In this document: positions 32,715-44,022 of the stretch, in pieces
How positions within the stretch are numbered: position 1 is the stretch's first letter
Layout of the letters: each line of letters begins with the position of its first letter
Assembly (NCBI GenBank): GCA_022264855.1
Contig: JABYQU010000045.1
Location: 62,001-126,000, forward strand
DNA length: 64,000 nt
Direction: 5' to 3'
Origin: Lenzites betulinus
Lineage: Eukaryota > Basidiomycota > Agaricomycetes > Polyporales > Polyporaceae
Made by a program: the position numbers and the translations under genes
The notes under the pieces: model-generated
What the model was told of the DNA's origin: nothing
What the model saw: the letters and a program-made list of their open reading frames with translations, nothing else
Databases searched by the model: none

Positions 32715-35700
32715 TCATAGCTGCAACGCCTTCAAGAACTGTTCCACGGTATTCGTCCAGTCGACGTTATCCCCGCTGCCAAGTTCTTTCACCTTCTTCA
32801 GCCGCCTAAGGCCCGATTGCACGCGCTTCGGAGTGGACTTGGGGGTGGTCGTGCTGCCCCGATACGATTGCGCCAGTTTCCGGATCTCATCCAGATCAGT
32901 CGTCGCCTGCGCGCGCAACCACGACGCACTGTGCGCACGATGCGCAAGACAGTCGGGCGAGCTGTACCCGAACAAGCTGCCCTCGCAGTCCAGCCCGTCG
33001 TTCTCCACCATCGGCGCGCCGCCCGCCCACAGCGATCCCCCGTGGGTCTTCTCGAGCGTCTGTGCGATGTCGAGGCTCTCCCCTGGCGGGATCGGGTTCG
33101 GCTGCGATGGCGTGACACAGGGCATGTCGACCTCCTTGCGAAGGACGCGGTCTACGTCGACAGAGGAGAAGAACGCGACGCCTTGGGGGAGATCGTCCAT
33201 GCCGAGCCGGTACGCGAAGTAGCTCCGCGTCCAGAGGTTCGCGATCTGCAGTGCGAGCGCCGCGCGGTACCGGTCCTCCTCCTTGACGAGGTAGCGCAAT
33301 TCGTCGTGGACGGAGATAAGGTAGCGCGCATTGATGTTGTACTTGGCGATGAGGTGCTCCATCGAGACGATGAGGAGGTGGAGGTAGTCTACGCCCGAAG
33401 ACTGCACGACCCAGTTGATGCGCGACGTCATGTAGTCGGACCCGAACTTGGCTGGGAGGTACTCCTTTGAGAGCGCGTAGGTGATACCACATCCGAGCGC
33501 CGGGGTTTGCGGCCGGTCAGAAAGTGCGATTTGCTCGAGTTTGTTGAACACGAAGCTCTCCGTGCCTCCGTACCAGAACTTGCGACCGAAGAGGTGCGGG
33601 CCGTGTGTGTTCTTGCCCTTCGTCGAAGCGTATAAGCTCTCCGCAAGCTGCTGCGCCTGCTCGGGCAGCATCCCCGCGTTCGACTGGAGCAGAAGTAGCA
33701 CGGCGTGTCGCATACCCGCGCCGTAGATGCGCGAGTAGTTGAACACTTTCGCCTGATCACGCGAAATGCCGAGAATGCTCGCCGTCTTCGAGTGCAGGTC
33801 GGTTCCCGCCGCCTTCGTCCCCTCCAGAGTCATCCAGCCGATAGATGTAGCGCCGTGTAGTCCGAACTGTGCGTCGCCCATCACGCTTGAGATCCACAGC
33901 TCCTCCGAGTCTACGTCCGCTCCGACGAGCGCGTATCCCGGCGGGGCGCGTACCATTGCTTTCAGCTCGGAGCCAACCCGATTTTTCTTCGCGTTGCTAG
34001 CCGTCAGCCACGTCTTCTCGATCGCGCGTCGTGTCACCGTGCCCATCGTGATAACCTGCGGGATGATGACACCCCACTTCTTGTCTGGCTCCGAGGGACG
34101 AGGGACTCCGACATCGAGCTTATCGTCCTGCCAAATGACCATTTGCTTCATGACGCGGTCGCGCGCCGAGATCCAATAGCTGCACTGCGCGTTCATGTCC
34201 AGCGCGCCCTTCGCCTCCTCGAACGGGCTCGCGAGCGTGCCGTCCTGCGAGTACTTCATGAACGTCTTTGCCAGCGGGCTCCCCACGTTCGCCTTCTCCC
34301 CGTCCTTGTGCGGCAGCTTGTAGAACGTGAAATCCTGCGCAGCCATCGCGTGCAGCCCCGCATCCGCCGCGTCCTCGAATGTGAGCGGCGTCGCGCGGGT
34401 TTGGAAGTGCGCGGAGGTCGGCACGCGGAACGTCCACCCGTGGGCGCGCGAGTGGAAGAGCGGCCAGCCCTGCCACGAGAGTCGGAGGAGGATGGGCGCG
34501 ATGCGGTTCCGCACGGTCAGGTCGAGCGAACCCGGGGCGCAGTCTTTCTTGGGCTTCGTGAGGTCCCAGTACCACTTGGGCCAGTGGACCAGAGGTGGTT
34601 TCGGCGCGGCTGCGGCTTTCGGTTTGCGTTTCGTCGGAGTACCCAGGGAGGTTGCGATCGGGACGGTTTTCCACTCCAGCTGTCTCAGCCATGGGCTGGC
34701 GGAGATCTCGTCGGGCGGGGTGTTTACAAGGCTTTCCGCAAGACTCGTGATTGACTGTACGATCTCATCCGAGCGCTCACCAGTACAGAGTGCCGTCGCA
34801 AGATCGGTGTCCGACGCTACCAACCTGCCGGACGTCAAGCCGGGTACGCCGTGCGAGACACCGAGAATGGAGATGACCTTCTTGCCACCACTGGTTGGAA
34901 GCAATTGCACCTTCTCGCCGATAACGAAATGCCAGCCAGATTGGAGGGAGTATCGCATCGGGTTGCCGTCATAGCGGAGTTGAAGGAGGAGGGGGATGAT
35001 CTTGTTCATGACTGAGCTGTTCAAAGGGTCGGCAATGACGTCCCTATACCACCGTGGCTTGAAGTTCTCTTCGGTAGCAACAGCTATTGTCGCAGATGGC
35101 TCGTCAGGTGCAGGAGAAGCAGTCTACCGAGTTGATGAGCTGCTGCACTTCTGCATAGACCAAACTGCATACCTCGGGGGCGAGCACGCCTCTTGACTTG
35201 CTTGCAACCTTAGGCGTCCAGTCAAGTTGGCTCAGCCATACATCGTCTCTCCACTTGTCTCCTTCGAGCTGACTCTTTGCCTCGTGAGCGAGGTCTACGA
35301 GACGCGTCTTGATTTTCTCATCGAGCTCTTTGTACGTCTTCTCCGCACTGGCGATATACTTGTCCCATTCTTCGTTCACCGTGAGGAAGCTCGAGCCCAT
35401 CGTCAGCACGCCAGCAAACGAGACCGGACTGGGACACGCTGTGAGAAACGCCGGCAGTGTTTTCGCGAACACCGCGTGAGTGACCGCGACGTCCGTCGAA
35501 CAATAGTCCAAGTAGTTGTGGATGTTGTCGCGGATCTCCTCGGGCGTTGCCGTCATGAAGTCGTTCCGCACCTCCTTGTCCATCGTGATGCCGCAGTGCA
35601 GTCGCGCGACGTCCGCGAGCGAGTTCGCGGACGTTAGGTCCTCCCAACGTTTCTCCGTGAGCTCCTCGTCCGGCTCGAGCGCGTAGTTCGTCTCCTGCAG

Positions 35701-36834
35701 CGCGGGGAGGCTCTCTTCCATCTCGCGCATTAGGCGCTCGAGGTCCGCTCGCCGATCGGGGTCGCTCTCCTTCACCAGGCGTTCCTCCGCCTCGCGCATG
35801 AGCTCGTGTACGGTCTCAATAGCCTCTCCGCGCTGCTGTTCCGCCTTCTCCTTTGACTTGCGGTACTGCATCCACGCAGGGCGCTGGTGGGAAGAGATGC
35901 CCTTGACCGCGATGTGCAGCGCCATAGTGTCGATAAAACGCGACTGCGACGCCTCGATGTTGTACTCCTCCAAGATACGGCCACGGTCGTATGAGACGTT
36001 GTGTCCCACGACGACCCGTGGCACCCGTGGGTCGCCCAGAGGAATGAGCTGGCGAGTGTCGGAAGACTCGCCGAGAAGCCAGGGGGAGATCCAGGAGTAC
36101 CACGCGTTCTTGGACGCGGCGCAGGCCATGATCGCGAACGGACTGTACGCCGGCATGGTTTCGACGTCGAACACGAGCATCTCCTCCGGCTTGCCGTCGA
36201 ACTCCGGGAACTCGACGTGCTCGCTGTAGCCCGATCCGTCTTCCATGAAGCAGTAGCGCGTCCATCCAGCCTGGATATGCCATTGGTCGGGTTTGGGGGG
36301 CAGTTGTGCCGCGGCCAGGTCTTGCGAGAGCGTGAGCCAGGGCTCTGCGGCCGTGGTGCCGATGCGGTAGAAGTGCTCGTCGAGGGTGCGTCCTTGGAGT
36401 GGTGGGAGCGTGAACCCAATGTTGGGGAGGACGGACCCCTGACTGGGATCAAGGCCGTGGGTCTTGAGGTGATCGCGAGCAATTTGAACGAACGCTTGGG
36501 GTGGAGGGGGAAAGGAGACATTGCGGAAGACCTGTTTGTGTATTTCCCTGGATAACAGCTGTACTCCGACTTCGTTGCGCTTTGGGTCTACGAGAGCTGA
36601 GGTGAGTAACACATACTGCGAAACGGAGCAGGATCGCGGCATACCAGCCATCGCTGTGTGCTGCGCACGTTCTTTCTTCTCCTCATGCTCTCTTCGTCCC
36701 GTTGTGTTCTTATGTTGTGTGGGTCCCGGATGCTTGCGTCGAAGAATGGAGGCGGTAGCAGCACTAGAAGCAGAGACATGCAAGCAACGAGAGGGAGGCG
36801 TGTTCTGTAGTTTTCGCAGCATCTGGAAGCACAC
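32715..36834 (-). CDS. MIP1: Mitochondrial DNA polymerase gamma, catalytic subunit
   Basis: Replicates and proofreads mitochondrial DNA. Two exons, 36834-35173 and 35099-32715, are joined by a 73-base intron to about 1348 residues. A basic N-terminus rich in Arg, Ser and Ala (MLRKLQNTPPSRCLHVSASS) is a plausible presequence. Next come the fungal family block NEVGVQLLSREIHKQVFRNV and the exonuclease motifs I (MLVFDVETMP), II (VVGHNVSYDRGR) and III (YLDYCSTDVAVTHAVF). After the intron, KPRWYRDVIAD leads into the palm: motif A (GADVDSEELWISSVMGDAQF), motif B (RDQAKVFNYSRIYGAG) and motif C (SVHDELRYLV). All catalytic Asp/Glu residues are present. A spacer with many Glu and Arg sits between exonuclease and polymerase parts. 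The acceptor at the intron end (gacgag) is weak, so the exact junction could differ by a few codons. Confidence 0.95.
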
Positions 36835-37918
36835 ATCCGCAGTACTGAAGACTTTACGCCAAGATTATGAGGTCCGGAATATTAATGACGCCTCCTCCAG
36901 CTCCAGCAACAGACAGTCAAAAGCAAAGAGTACGAACGGAGAGAAGTTGAGCGCGTCCGTGAGGCCAAGTACGTCGGCTGTTGCCGAGAGCACCTGTATG
37001 GGCGCTTATGCATTGTGTCTGAGACGCGTTCAAAATCTGATTCATATCCGAATCGAACCTGGTTGATTCTTGCACTACACAAACTTCTGTGCTCACAAAG
37101 TTATACTCCTGAAAACCCTCGAGCTATGGACTGTCGTAAATCTGGGCTTTTATACTGTGTCTGAGCTCAATGTCGCCGACGACGCAGTACTGTGCCCGGA
37201 TGACTAGGGAACTTCCTCAGTGTCTATGGTTCCACAAGCCCGCACGAACGAGACCAGATGATAGTCTAGGTGGTGGGCTATATGCGTCCTCGAAGTCGCT
37301 CGCTATGCTTCGCAGGGCTAGAAGACACTGCGCCGTTGCGCGGCGCGGCGCGGCGGAATACACGGAAGGCAGCTATTGATCGGCGACGGCGGGCGGCCAC
37401 GCCCATCCGGGCAAGCCGACGACAAAGGTGCGGTATGCATTGTTCTTCGGAGGACGCATTGTCACATACGCCGGAAATTCGTGGGGTTGGACTGCACACG
37501 AGGACAGTGCACGAGGGCGGGATATGCCTAAAATAGGCAACGTCGGTAGGGCGCTCCGTTGCTTTGTTCGCCCAAAAGGGAAGGTAGCGTCGGGGCGTGC
37601 CCGCCGCTCACCCATAAAAGGCAATTCGCGCTCACACGCCGTCGGCATCTGCGGGCGCATCAGGCTTCCATCGCGGTGCCGCACGCTCAGCTGCCCTTAT
37701 GACTCGACCCCCCGCCTCCCGACGCGTCGGTACGGCGCACGCCGGGCGGGGCGTGACCGCCAACGGCCGACTCTTTTAAGCGGGCGTCGGCCGCCCGACT
37801 TGGCCCCCGACAAAGTGCGCCGCCGCCCGCCCCGCCCTCCGACATCCCCACCGACGCCGTTCCTCGTCGCCCCGCCCGTCCTCCTCCGTATACTTTGTGA
37901 GATAGCAAGTACATCGAC
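36835..37918. other. Intergenic region, GC-rich toward its end
   Basis: Divergent promoter region between the polymerase gene and the DUF6699-like gene. A G/C repeat tract (gcgcggcgcggcgcggcgg) lies near 37335-37355. The forward ORF 37428-38084 is a GC-driven shadow. A likely TATA-like element for the next gene is tccgtatactttg near 37888. Confidence 0.4.
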
Positions 37919-38603
37919 ATGTACCCCTGCACGCCGACTTCTGCGGACAGCAAGCTCTCCGACTTGTCCCAAGCGCTCTCCACGCCGTCCGATGCGCCGA
38001 GGTCGCTCAGTAGCGACGGCGAGCCTTCTCCAGGACGGGCGCCGAACTCGCCGTTCAAGCCGCCCACCCCGTACTCCCCCGTAAGCTCCGGCCAGTTTCC
38101 TCCGGCGACGCCGCTGCAACAGAGTGGGAACTACTATGATGTCGCCCGTGAGTCTGCGTGACAATTTCTATTGTGTGACTGTCTTTCCGTCTGATACTGA
38201 GCCCGGCTTCGCTCACCCAGATGGTCTGATGACTCCCCCGAGTAGTCCCAACAAGGTTGCCCGCGGCCAGCCGGATTTCTGCCCTGTTCTTGACGCCAGG
38301 GCTCAACCGATCCCGTTCGACGTGAGACGGGGCATGATGCTCGGGCCTAAGCATCTCAACGCTCCGGTGATCAATCACCCCGTGAATAGACTCGCCATAT
38401 CCGTGGGAGGCTTGTTCAGCATCGAAGTCGTCGGACGCACTGGCTACGTCCCGACTGTGGGCGACTTCATGAACCAAATCGCTCGTGCTTGCGCCCCCCA
38501 CGCCCACGCTCTCAGCAAGCAGCACACGTTCGCTGGTCTCTCCTTGCACTCGCTCCAGCCCGGCGTTGCTGTCTGTGTTCTTCATCTGCGCAACAGTCCG
38601 TGA
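37919..38603 (+). CDS. DUF6699-like protein, copy A
   Basis: Exons 37919-38147 and 38221-38603 join to 203 residues. The N-terminal 85 residues are Ser/Pro/Thr-rich and likely disordered (LSTPSDAPRSLSSDGEPSPG). The folded part has PDFCPVLDARAQPIPFDVRR, APVINHPVNRLAISVGGLFS and a VPTVGDFMNQIARAC strand-helix that corresponds to the VTVGDVLxxLYxxLR block of DUF6699. The C-terminal block normally found in the family (a GVRRVDxLGG strand) is missing, so the protein is short or has another 3' exon; an open stretch near 38605-38734 (LMLSATSSALAASFGTIEPG) is a candidate. Function unknown. Confidence 0.6.
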
Positions 38604-39193
38604 GGCTAAAACAGACAGAAGATCTCATGTTGAGTGCCACAAGCTCTGCTCTGGCAGCAAGTTTCGGCACTATTGAACCCGGAAGTCCTATAAACCGTGC
38701 GCTCGCATCTCGTCGAAGCTCTTACTTTGTGTAAATGTAGTTGTAGCTCGTTCGGTAGTAACTTATTTCCTCAGGCTCCGTTCACCTAGTACTGTACTAC
38801 CTCTTCCTCACCACTCGCCTTCAAACCCCTCCCCCCTCCCCTCTTGCCATTCCCCACTCCGCTCCGTCCTGCTGTGATGATCTCTTGCTCCGTTATCACG
38901 CGTCAAAATGCTCTCGGACCTGCTGTCTGTCCTGTGCGCAATGTACTTGTATTGATCATAGACCAGTTAACCCAACCCTCCTGGCAGCTCGCCCTAGCTC
39001 GCCTCCATGATTCGAACTTGGGCGCTTCCGGTGTATCGTCTCTTTACTCCAACTTCCACCAGCCGAACCTCTGTCTGCAAATTTCTCTGCCGACCGCCCG
39101 CTGTTTCAGTTTCTACCAGTACTGTCTCTGACAATCACGGTTCACACAACTCTCAACCACCGTCCATTTTCTCCTATCCTGCGTTAGCTCATC
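38604..39193. other. Intergenic region
   Basis: Pyrimidine-rich on the plus strand at 38800-38880 and 39130-39190, typical of a fungal leader. No independent gene was recognised. Confidence 0.35.
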
Positions 39194-41413
39194 ATGACTC
39201 GCGGTCTAACTATGGCAAAACTTGTGATCGTTCTTTCTCTGGTTGCGTTCGGTCTTGGTCGCAGTGCACTCTCTGGAGACTATAATGCTGACAACGCTGA
39301 TCTCTCGGTTCTCGAGCTTCTGGGTCCTGCGGTCGAAGCTATGATACCTGGCCAGCTGCATCCTGCTCAACCTAGCTCGGCTTCTATGTACTCCTTTTCG
39401 CGGCTTGGCGACCAACAGCACCGTAAACGCGAGTCGCAAACTACGCCTGCGGACGTACGGCCTACTCCCGAGCCGACAGGCGAGTCGTCGGCATCGACGA
39501 CGGTTCACATCATCGACGAGCACGACTTTGCTCTGCTGCTGCCCAACAGGCCCGGCGGTGCGTTTCCGGGCTTCGGTCCCTGCACGACGCGGTCTATGCG
39601 CCCGTTTTCGTTGCTAACTGGCGTGTTCCACGCGTCCGACGCGTACAGAACTCATCTCGGATGCCGAAAGCGACGGCGTGGCGTTCTGCACGCCCGAGAG
39701 CGCGGATGCGGGCTGCTCAAGACGCGTCTCGGACGGGTTCATCCGGGCGGCTGCGGTGACCACCGCGGACGATGGCTCCTATATCCAGGTACGGATCCTT
39801 GTACTGTTGTCCCGATGCCTCCATGTTTCCACGATTATTTGCATGCTGTTCGGGCGAACCTTTCATGCACGAAAGCGCATTGTGTTTCAGCTCGTCCCCA
39901 GACCTGTCACCGCGTGGGCGGCAAAGAACCTCGGTCATGCTATGGTCATTCGGACCAGTGTGAAGCCGCATGAATTGAGTCCAGTCGGTGCGCCTAGCCT
40001 TGAGCGAATCTCCACGAGCGCCGCTCAACATCGTGGGCGGCGGCTTGCAGGCGCATACATGCAGCCTGCAAGTCGCTTCCTAACCATGGCGCTACCTCGC
40101 ATTCTAATGCGGTAGATTGTGCACCTAAAGTCTGAGGATTCAGGTGCTCGCTGTTGCATGATAGCTTCTGTATGTTACTTTTCGGTATGCCCCTTGCTAG
40201 AAGCGATGTTGAAGGCAATATCGTTTCTTAGCAAGAGTCTCTGTGCCTTCTGAATGTTGAGCGTCGCAGCGACAGCTCGTACGCTACGTTCGAAGCTTTC
40301 TGCAACGAAGGCTCTTGCTGTTTGGTGGTCTAGGCGCAGGGCGCGCCCATAACTCACAAATTGAACCGCTATTGGCTCTGACAGCATGACCCTGACCGCG
40401 TGGGTCGGAGCGCGCTACCCAAAGTATTCCTCAGACCCTCGTTCCTGTGCCCTGGTCCCCTTATTCAAAGCATCGTTGCTTTCCGAGCCTCAGAGCACAC
40501 GGTGCTGAGGTCTGGTGACTCTGCCGTACCAGTTCTTGAGTATTGCTATGCTGCCGGCATGGTTCGTGTGGCCCGGCGGGAGGAACGCTCCTCTTGTGGT
40601 GCAACGGGACCCTCCCCGGATATCCTTGGGGTGTTGGAGCTAGAGTATGTGCCTCGTGTATAGAACGGTCCGAGCAAGGCCAGAAGAGTTCGTAAGGCTG
40701 CGCTTTCTACCGCTGCATCATTGGTACGGCATAGAGGCGGTGTCCGTCCCGGGTCTTCACTGGTCTGGGCTCGTCAGGCTTGCAGGTGTGGGGTTGAAGC
40801 GGCCTGAAGTGAACTCACGATCTTTACCGACAGGTGACCGGCTGCCTCGACGTGAGCAAGTCCTCGCTCGACGCCTCGGATAGCGGGGGCCAATTTGACG
40901 TTCGCTTCCCGAATGGCGCGCAATGCACTTTCGGTGGCTACGGCGCGAGCTTCATCCAACTGTGCGTTTACGTTTCCTATTCGCTCTGGGTTTCGCCCTC
41001 TCGACGTCGCTCGTCGGCTGTTCGGGTTGGCCCCGCCTCCCAGGTTCTTTCGTGTACAATTGAACTCGCGGTGCACGACATTTTGCTCCCCAACACGTGT
41101 CTTTCGCGACTTTGACCTATCCGCCCCGTCTCTCGGGCTCCCGGCTCGAGTGCCCTCGCTAGCCGTCGACAAAGTCCTCCTGTCGTGAGGGCATACCAGA
41201 GCACTTCTACCGCCCATCAACGACCAATAGCTGACGCTGCGTCTCTCATCATCACATAGCGTCGAACCTGCCGCGAACCGGTTCTGCATGCGCTGCTGCA
41301 CCCAGCACGGAGACCAGATCAACTGCAACTCGCACCAGGACCGAGCGGGCTGCCAGGCCGCGATCCCCGGCACGTACGCCTTCCCCGCGCTTGGCGTCAC
41401 CTGCGAAGAGTGA
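39194..41413 (+). CDS. Secreted cysteine-rich protein of the basidiomycete DFALLLPNRPG family
   Basis: Exons 39194-39557, 39649-39788, 40834-40961 and 41260-41413 join in frame to 261 residues. A signal peptide (MAKLVIVLSLVAFGLGRSAL, from the second Met) precedes a variable linker. The conserved body then reads HDFALLLPNRPGE, LISDAESDGVAFCTP, GFIRAAAVTTADDGSYIQ, VTGCLDVSKSSLDASDSGGQ, FDVRFPNGAQCTFGGYGASF, VEPAANRFCMRCCTQHGDQI, NCNSHQDRAGCQAAIPGTY and ends VTCEE. About 11 Cys in the mature part suggest a disulfide-stabilised extracellular protein. I recognise this pattern as a widespread Agaricomycete secreted family of unknown function, often highly expressed. Odd feature: the second intron is 1045 bases (39789-40833) and the third 298, against about 60 for other introns here. 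Confidence 0.8.
39789..40833 (+). other. Unusually long intron (1045 bases) in the secreted-protein gene
   Basis: Bordered by a canonical GT (ccag|gtacgg) and AG (gacag|gtgacc) that join GSYIQ to VTGCLDV exactly as expected for the family. No ORF inside matches a known protein and I saw no clear terminal repeats. It is probably an intron expanded by insertion. Confidence 0.7.
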
Positions 41414-42687
41414 AGGGCGCGCGCGCGCACGCATGCCGCCCCCGCGTGTTGTGCGCGCTGGAGATCGGGCCCAGGGCCGGGGTGGCTCGCATACGCCCTG
41501 GCAGGTTCGCGGCGGTCGCGTTCCTCGGTGGTAGCCTGTTTATGTCCGGTTGTGGGTGCAGGCGCGTGATGGACGTCGGACCTGTATGGATAACCCCGAA
41601 AGAAACGAACCCTCGAACGTCGCGCGGGACCCGCTGTGCGTGGCATGGGCTGGTCCCGTGGACGGGATGATGTAGGCGCGGCGGGCTGGGGTGCGTATCG
41701 CGTACGACGTTCCTGGCCCTGTGTCTCTCTCCCCTGCCCTGTACGCGATGACGCTCGCCAGCACACTATCACGACCCGTTCTGCCCATTTGTAGCTGTAT
41801 TCCTTTCGCAGACCCTTGCACTAGAGCCCCACCCTCGAATTGTATCATTTCTCCGGCCTCCGCCGTCCGGAAAACGTGGATCACTGCGCGTGCGCTATTT
41901 TGTAACATCTGTTCTATCCTTGTCCCGCCTTACAGGCGTCGAAGGCGCAGGCTTTCGAAACAAGACAGAAGTGTAATACAGTGCAATCGGTCATGACACA
42001 CTTGATGACATCTTGTACTAGCTTTGCAAGGACCTGCGCGCTGACGCTGTGATGCACTGGTACCGTGCGCTCACGCTGTCATGATAAGGTGAAGTGTGGT
42101 TGGCATGGGTGACATGGTGCATAGGCATACAGCAGATACTGTAACATGGTGCATGTATTGTGGTGGTATCAGAATGACACGACGCTGCGTGGTGGTATGG
42201 GGGAACATAAGACTATTAACACAATACGAACGACGTGGGCGCAGTACCGACCGGCGCCTGTAGCTACCGCGTATGTTAGACCGTCCACGACGAAAACGGG
42301 AAAGATGAGGGAGGGGATGCGAGGGGTGATGCGTGAATAATGTACAAATGAGTCATAAAGATCATCGAGTCGTGGTGGTCATCAAGAGGGGCGCGGCCGT
42401 GGATCATGAACGAGAAAACGACGAGGCGAGAGCAAGAAAGCACAGCAGCGGATGAGGGGTGGGGAACGGCGCCGCCGGTCGCAGACCAGCGCGCGCCGGA
42501 GAAGGCCCGCACAAGGCGGCCTGCAAGCAGAACAATACACCTACCGAAACCCAGCGAGAAAGTCCAGAACGTCCGTATATCATCATCACCCGCCTCGCCA
42601 CGCGTGCCTTCGAAGTCGAAGTCGAAGGCGGAGTTCGGCGGCAGAGGGCGCCCGCGTCGGGCATCGGAGGCCTTCGCGCAAGGCGAT
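41414..42687. other. Intergenic region
   Basis: 3' flank of two convergent genes. No gene seen; about 42000-42360 is AT-richer and contains repeated tgcat/ggcat words. Confidence 0.35.
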
Positions 42688-44022
42688 TCACGGCTTGCCA
42701 AAGAGGAGCTTGCCCGCACCGCCATGCCCGGCAGCCTTGTCGACCTCGACGCCGACGAGCCACGTCTTCTCGCCGAGCCAGTCGATGCGGCGCACGCCGC
42801 CCTCCCAGCCGCCGCCCATGCGCGTGCAGCGGCGCTCGTACGCGCGCGTCACCTTCTGCTGCGCCTTGCTGCCGTGCCCGAGGGCCTCCCACTCCTCGGG
42901 CGTGATGGGCACCATGAGCGTCGTGTGCACCGCGTAGAGCACGTCCAGGTTCGAAATCGCGCCGCCGCCGACGCTGCCCGCGTCGCTCCCGCTCGTGCTC
43001 GGCCGGCGGGACGACTTCGGGGGCGGCCCGACGGTGAACCGCGGCCGGCGCTCGGCGGAGCTGGAGCGCGGCGGCGAGCCGGTCTGCGAGGCCGTCGCGA
43101 CGACCGCCCACGGGAACTTGTGCGAGTGCAGGACGAGGCGGCCCCCGGCGGGGATCGGCGAGTCCGTCGCGGGCGCGGAGAGCAGGCTCGAGTGGATCGC
43201 CTTCTTCGTCGTGCTGTCGAGCACCGTCCGCGCGGAGGGCGTGAAGCTCACGTCGTACAGGATCGGCGAGCGGCGCGTGCGCGAGGCCGCGAGCAGGGGG
43301 TGCATGTGCAACGTCGTCCCGCGCGCCTGCTGGTAGATCGACGACTGTGAGGAAGAGCGGCCGCGCGAGCCATCTGCGGGGACGGGGCGTGTGAGCGGAG
43401 TTCCGCGCGGGTAAAAAGAACGAGAAAGCTTACATGACGAACTGCTCCCCGCGGTGCCAGTAGGGTGCCATGTGTGGTTCTGGCGCAGAGGGGGACGCAT
43501 GCCGTCGTGATGCCCTGCATCCGAGCTGGAGGTCCTCGGCAAACCGGGCGTTCCGGGATACAAAGAGGAGCTCGAGTTGGACCGGGAGCTGGGGGGCGTC
43601 GCGTAGGACAACGAGGGCGTGTACAGGGCCGTCCGTGCTGTAACAGATTACGGCATCCGTCAGCGTGCGCTCTGTATGTAACACCGCATCCCGCGAGGAG
43701 CACACTTACGGGTGTCTGGCGTCTTGTAGCTCGCACGCCGCGCGGCGTGCGCACGGGGCTCAGGCTGCGGCTGGGACGGAGCAGGCCGCCTACCGTAGCC
43801 GTAGACGGTCCGTGTGTCTGCGCTCGTGGCGTATCTCAGAGGGGACGGAGTGGTCGAGTGTGCAGTGTGGCTGTAGCTGCGCTGCATCTGTGGTGTCGCC
43901 AAGCCTGCCCGAGAGCCAGCGGCGCTGGGGGTGGCGTACATAGGTGCAGCGGGGGGCGGGGCGGGGCGGCTTTGGGACTTGGAGGAGCCACCGCCGAAGA
44001 GGTTGCGGAAGTAGGACGGCAT
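42688..44022 (-). CDS. DUF6699-like protein, copy B
   Basis: Exons 44022-43710, 43639-43434 and 43371-42688 join to 400 residues. It opens MPSYFRNLFGGGSSKSQSRP, with about 170 residues of Ser/Pro/Tyr/Arg-rich disordered sequence. The full domain follows: LHMHPLLAASRTRRSPILYDV, SSLLSAPATDSPIPAGGRLVL, SHKFPWAVVATASQTGSPPR, NLDVLYAVHTTLMVPITPEEW, TRAYERRCTRMGGGWEGGVRR, then IDWLGEKTWLVGVEVDK. This order (HPLL, LYDVS, PA..PP, FPW, DVLxxxxxxLxxP, AYxRRC, GVRRIDWLG) is the DUF6699 signature as I know it. Longest and most complete member in the window. Intracellular, no signal peptide. Function unknown. Confidence 0.75.

Noticed and set aside
32817..34754. Several plus-strand ORFs of about 200 codons
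   Set aside because: All are shadows of the polymerase gamma gene; none has a motif.
37428..38084. 218-codon plus-strand ORF overlapping DUF6699-like copy A
   Set aside because: Wrong frame relative to exon 1 at 37919, low-complexity Arg/Pro-rich product, no splice support.
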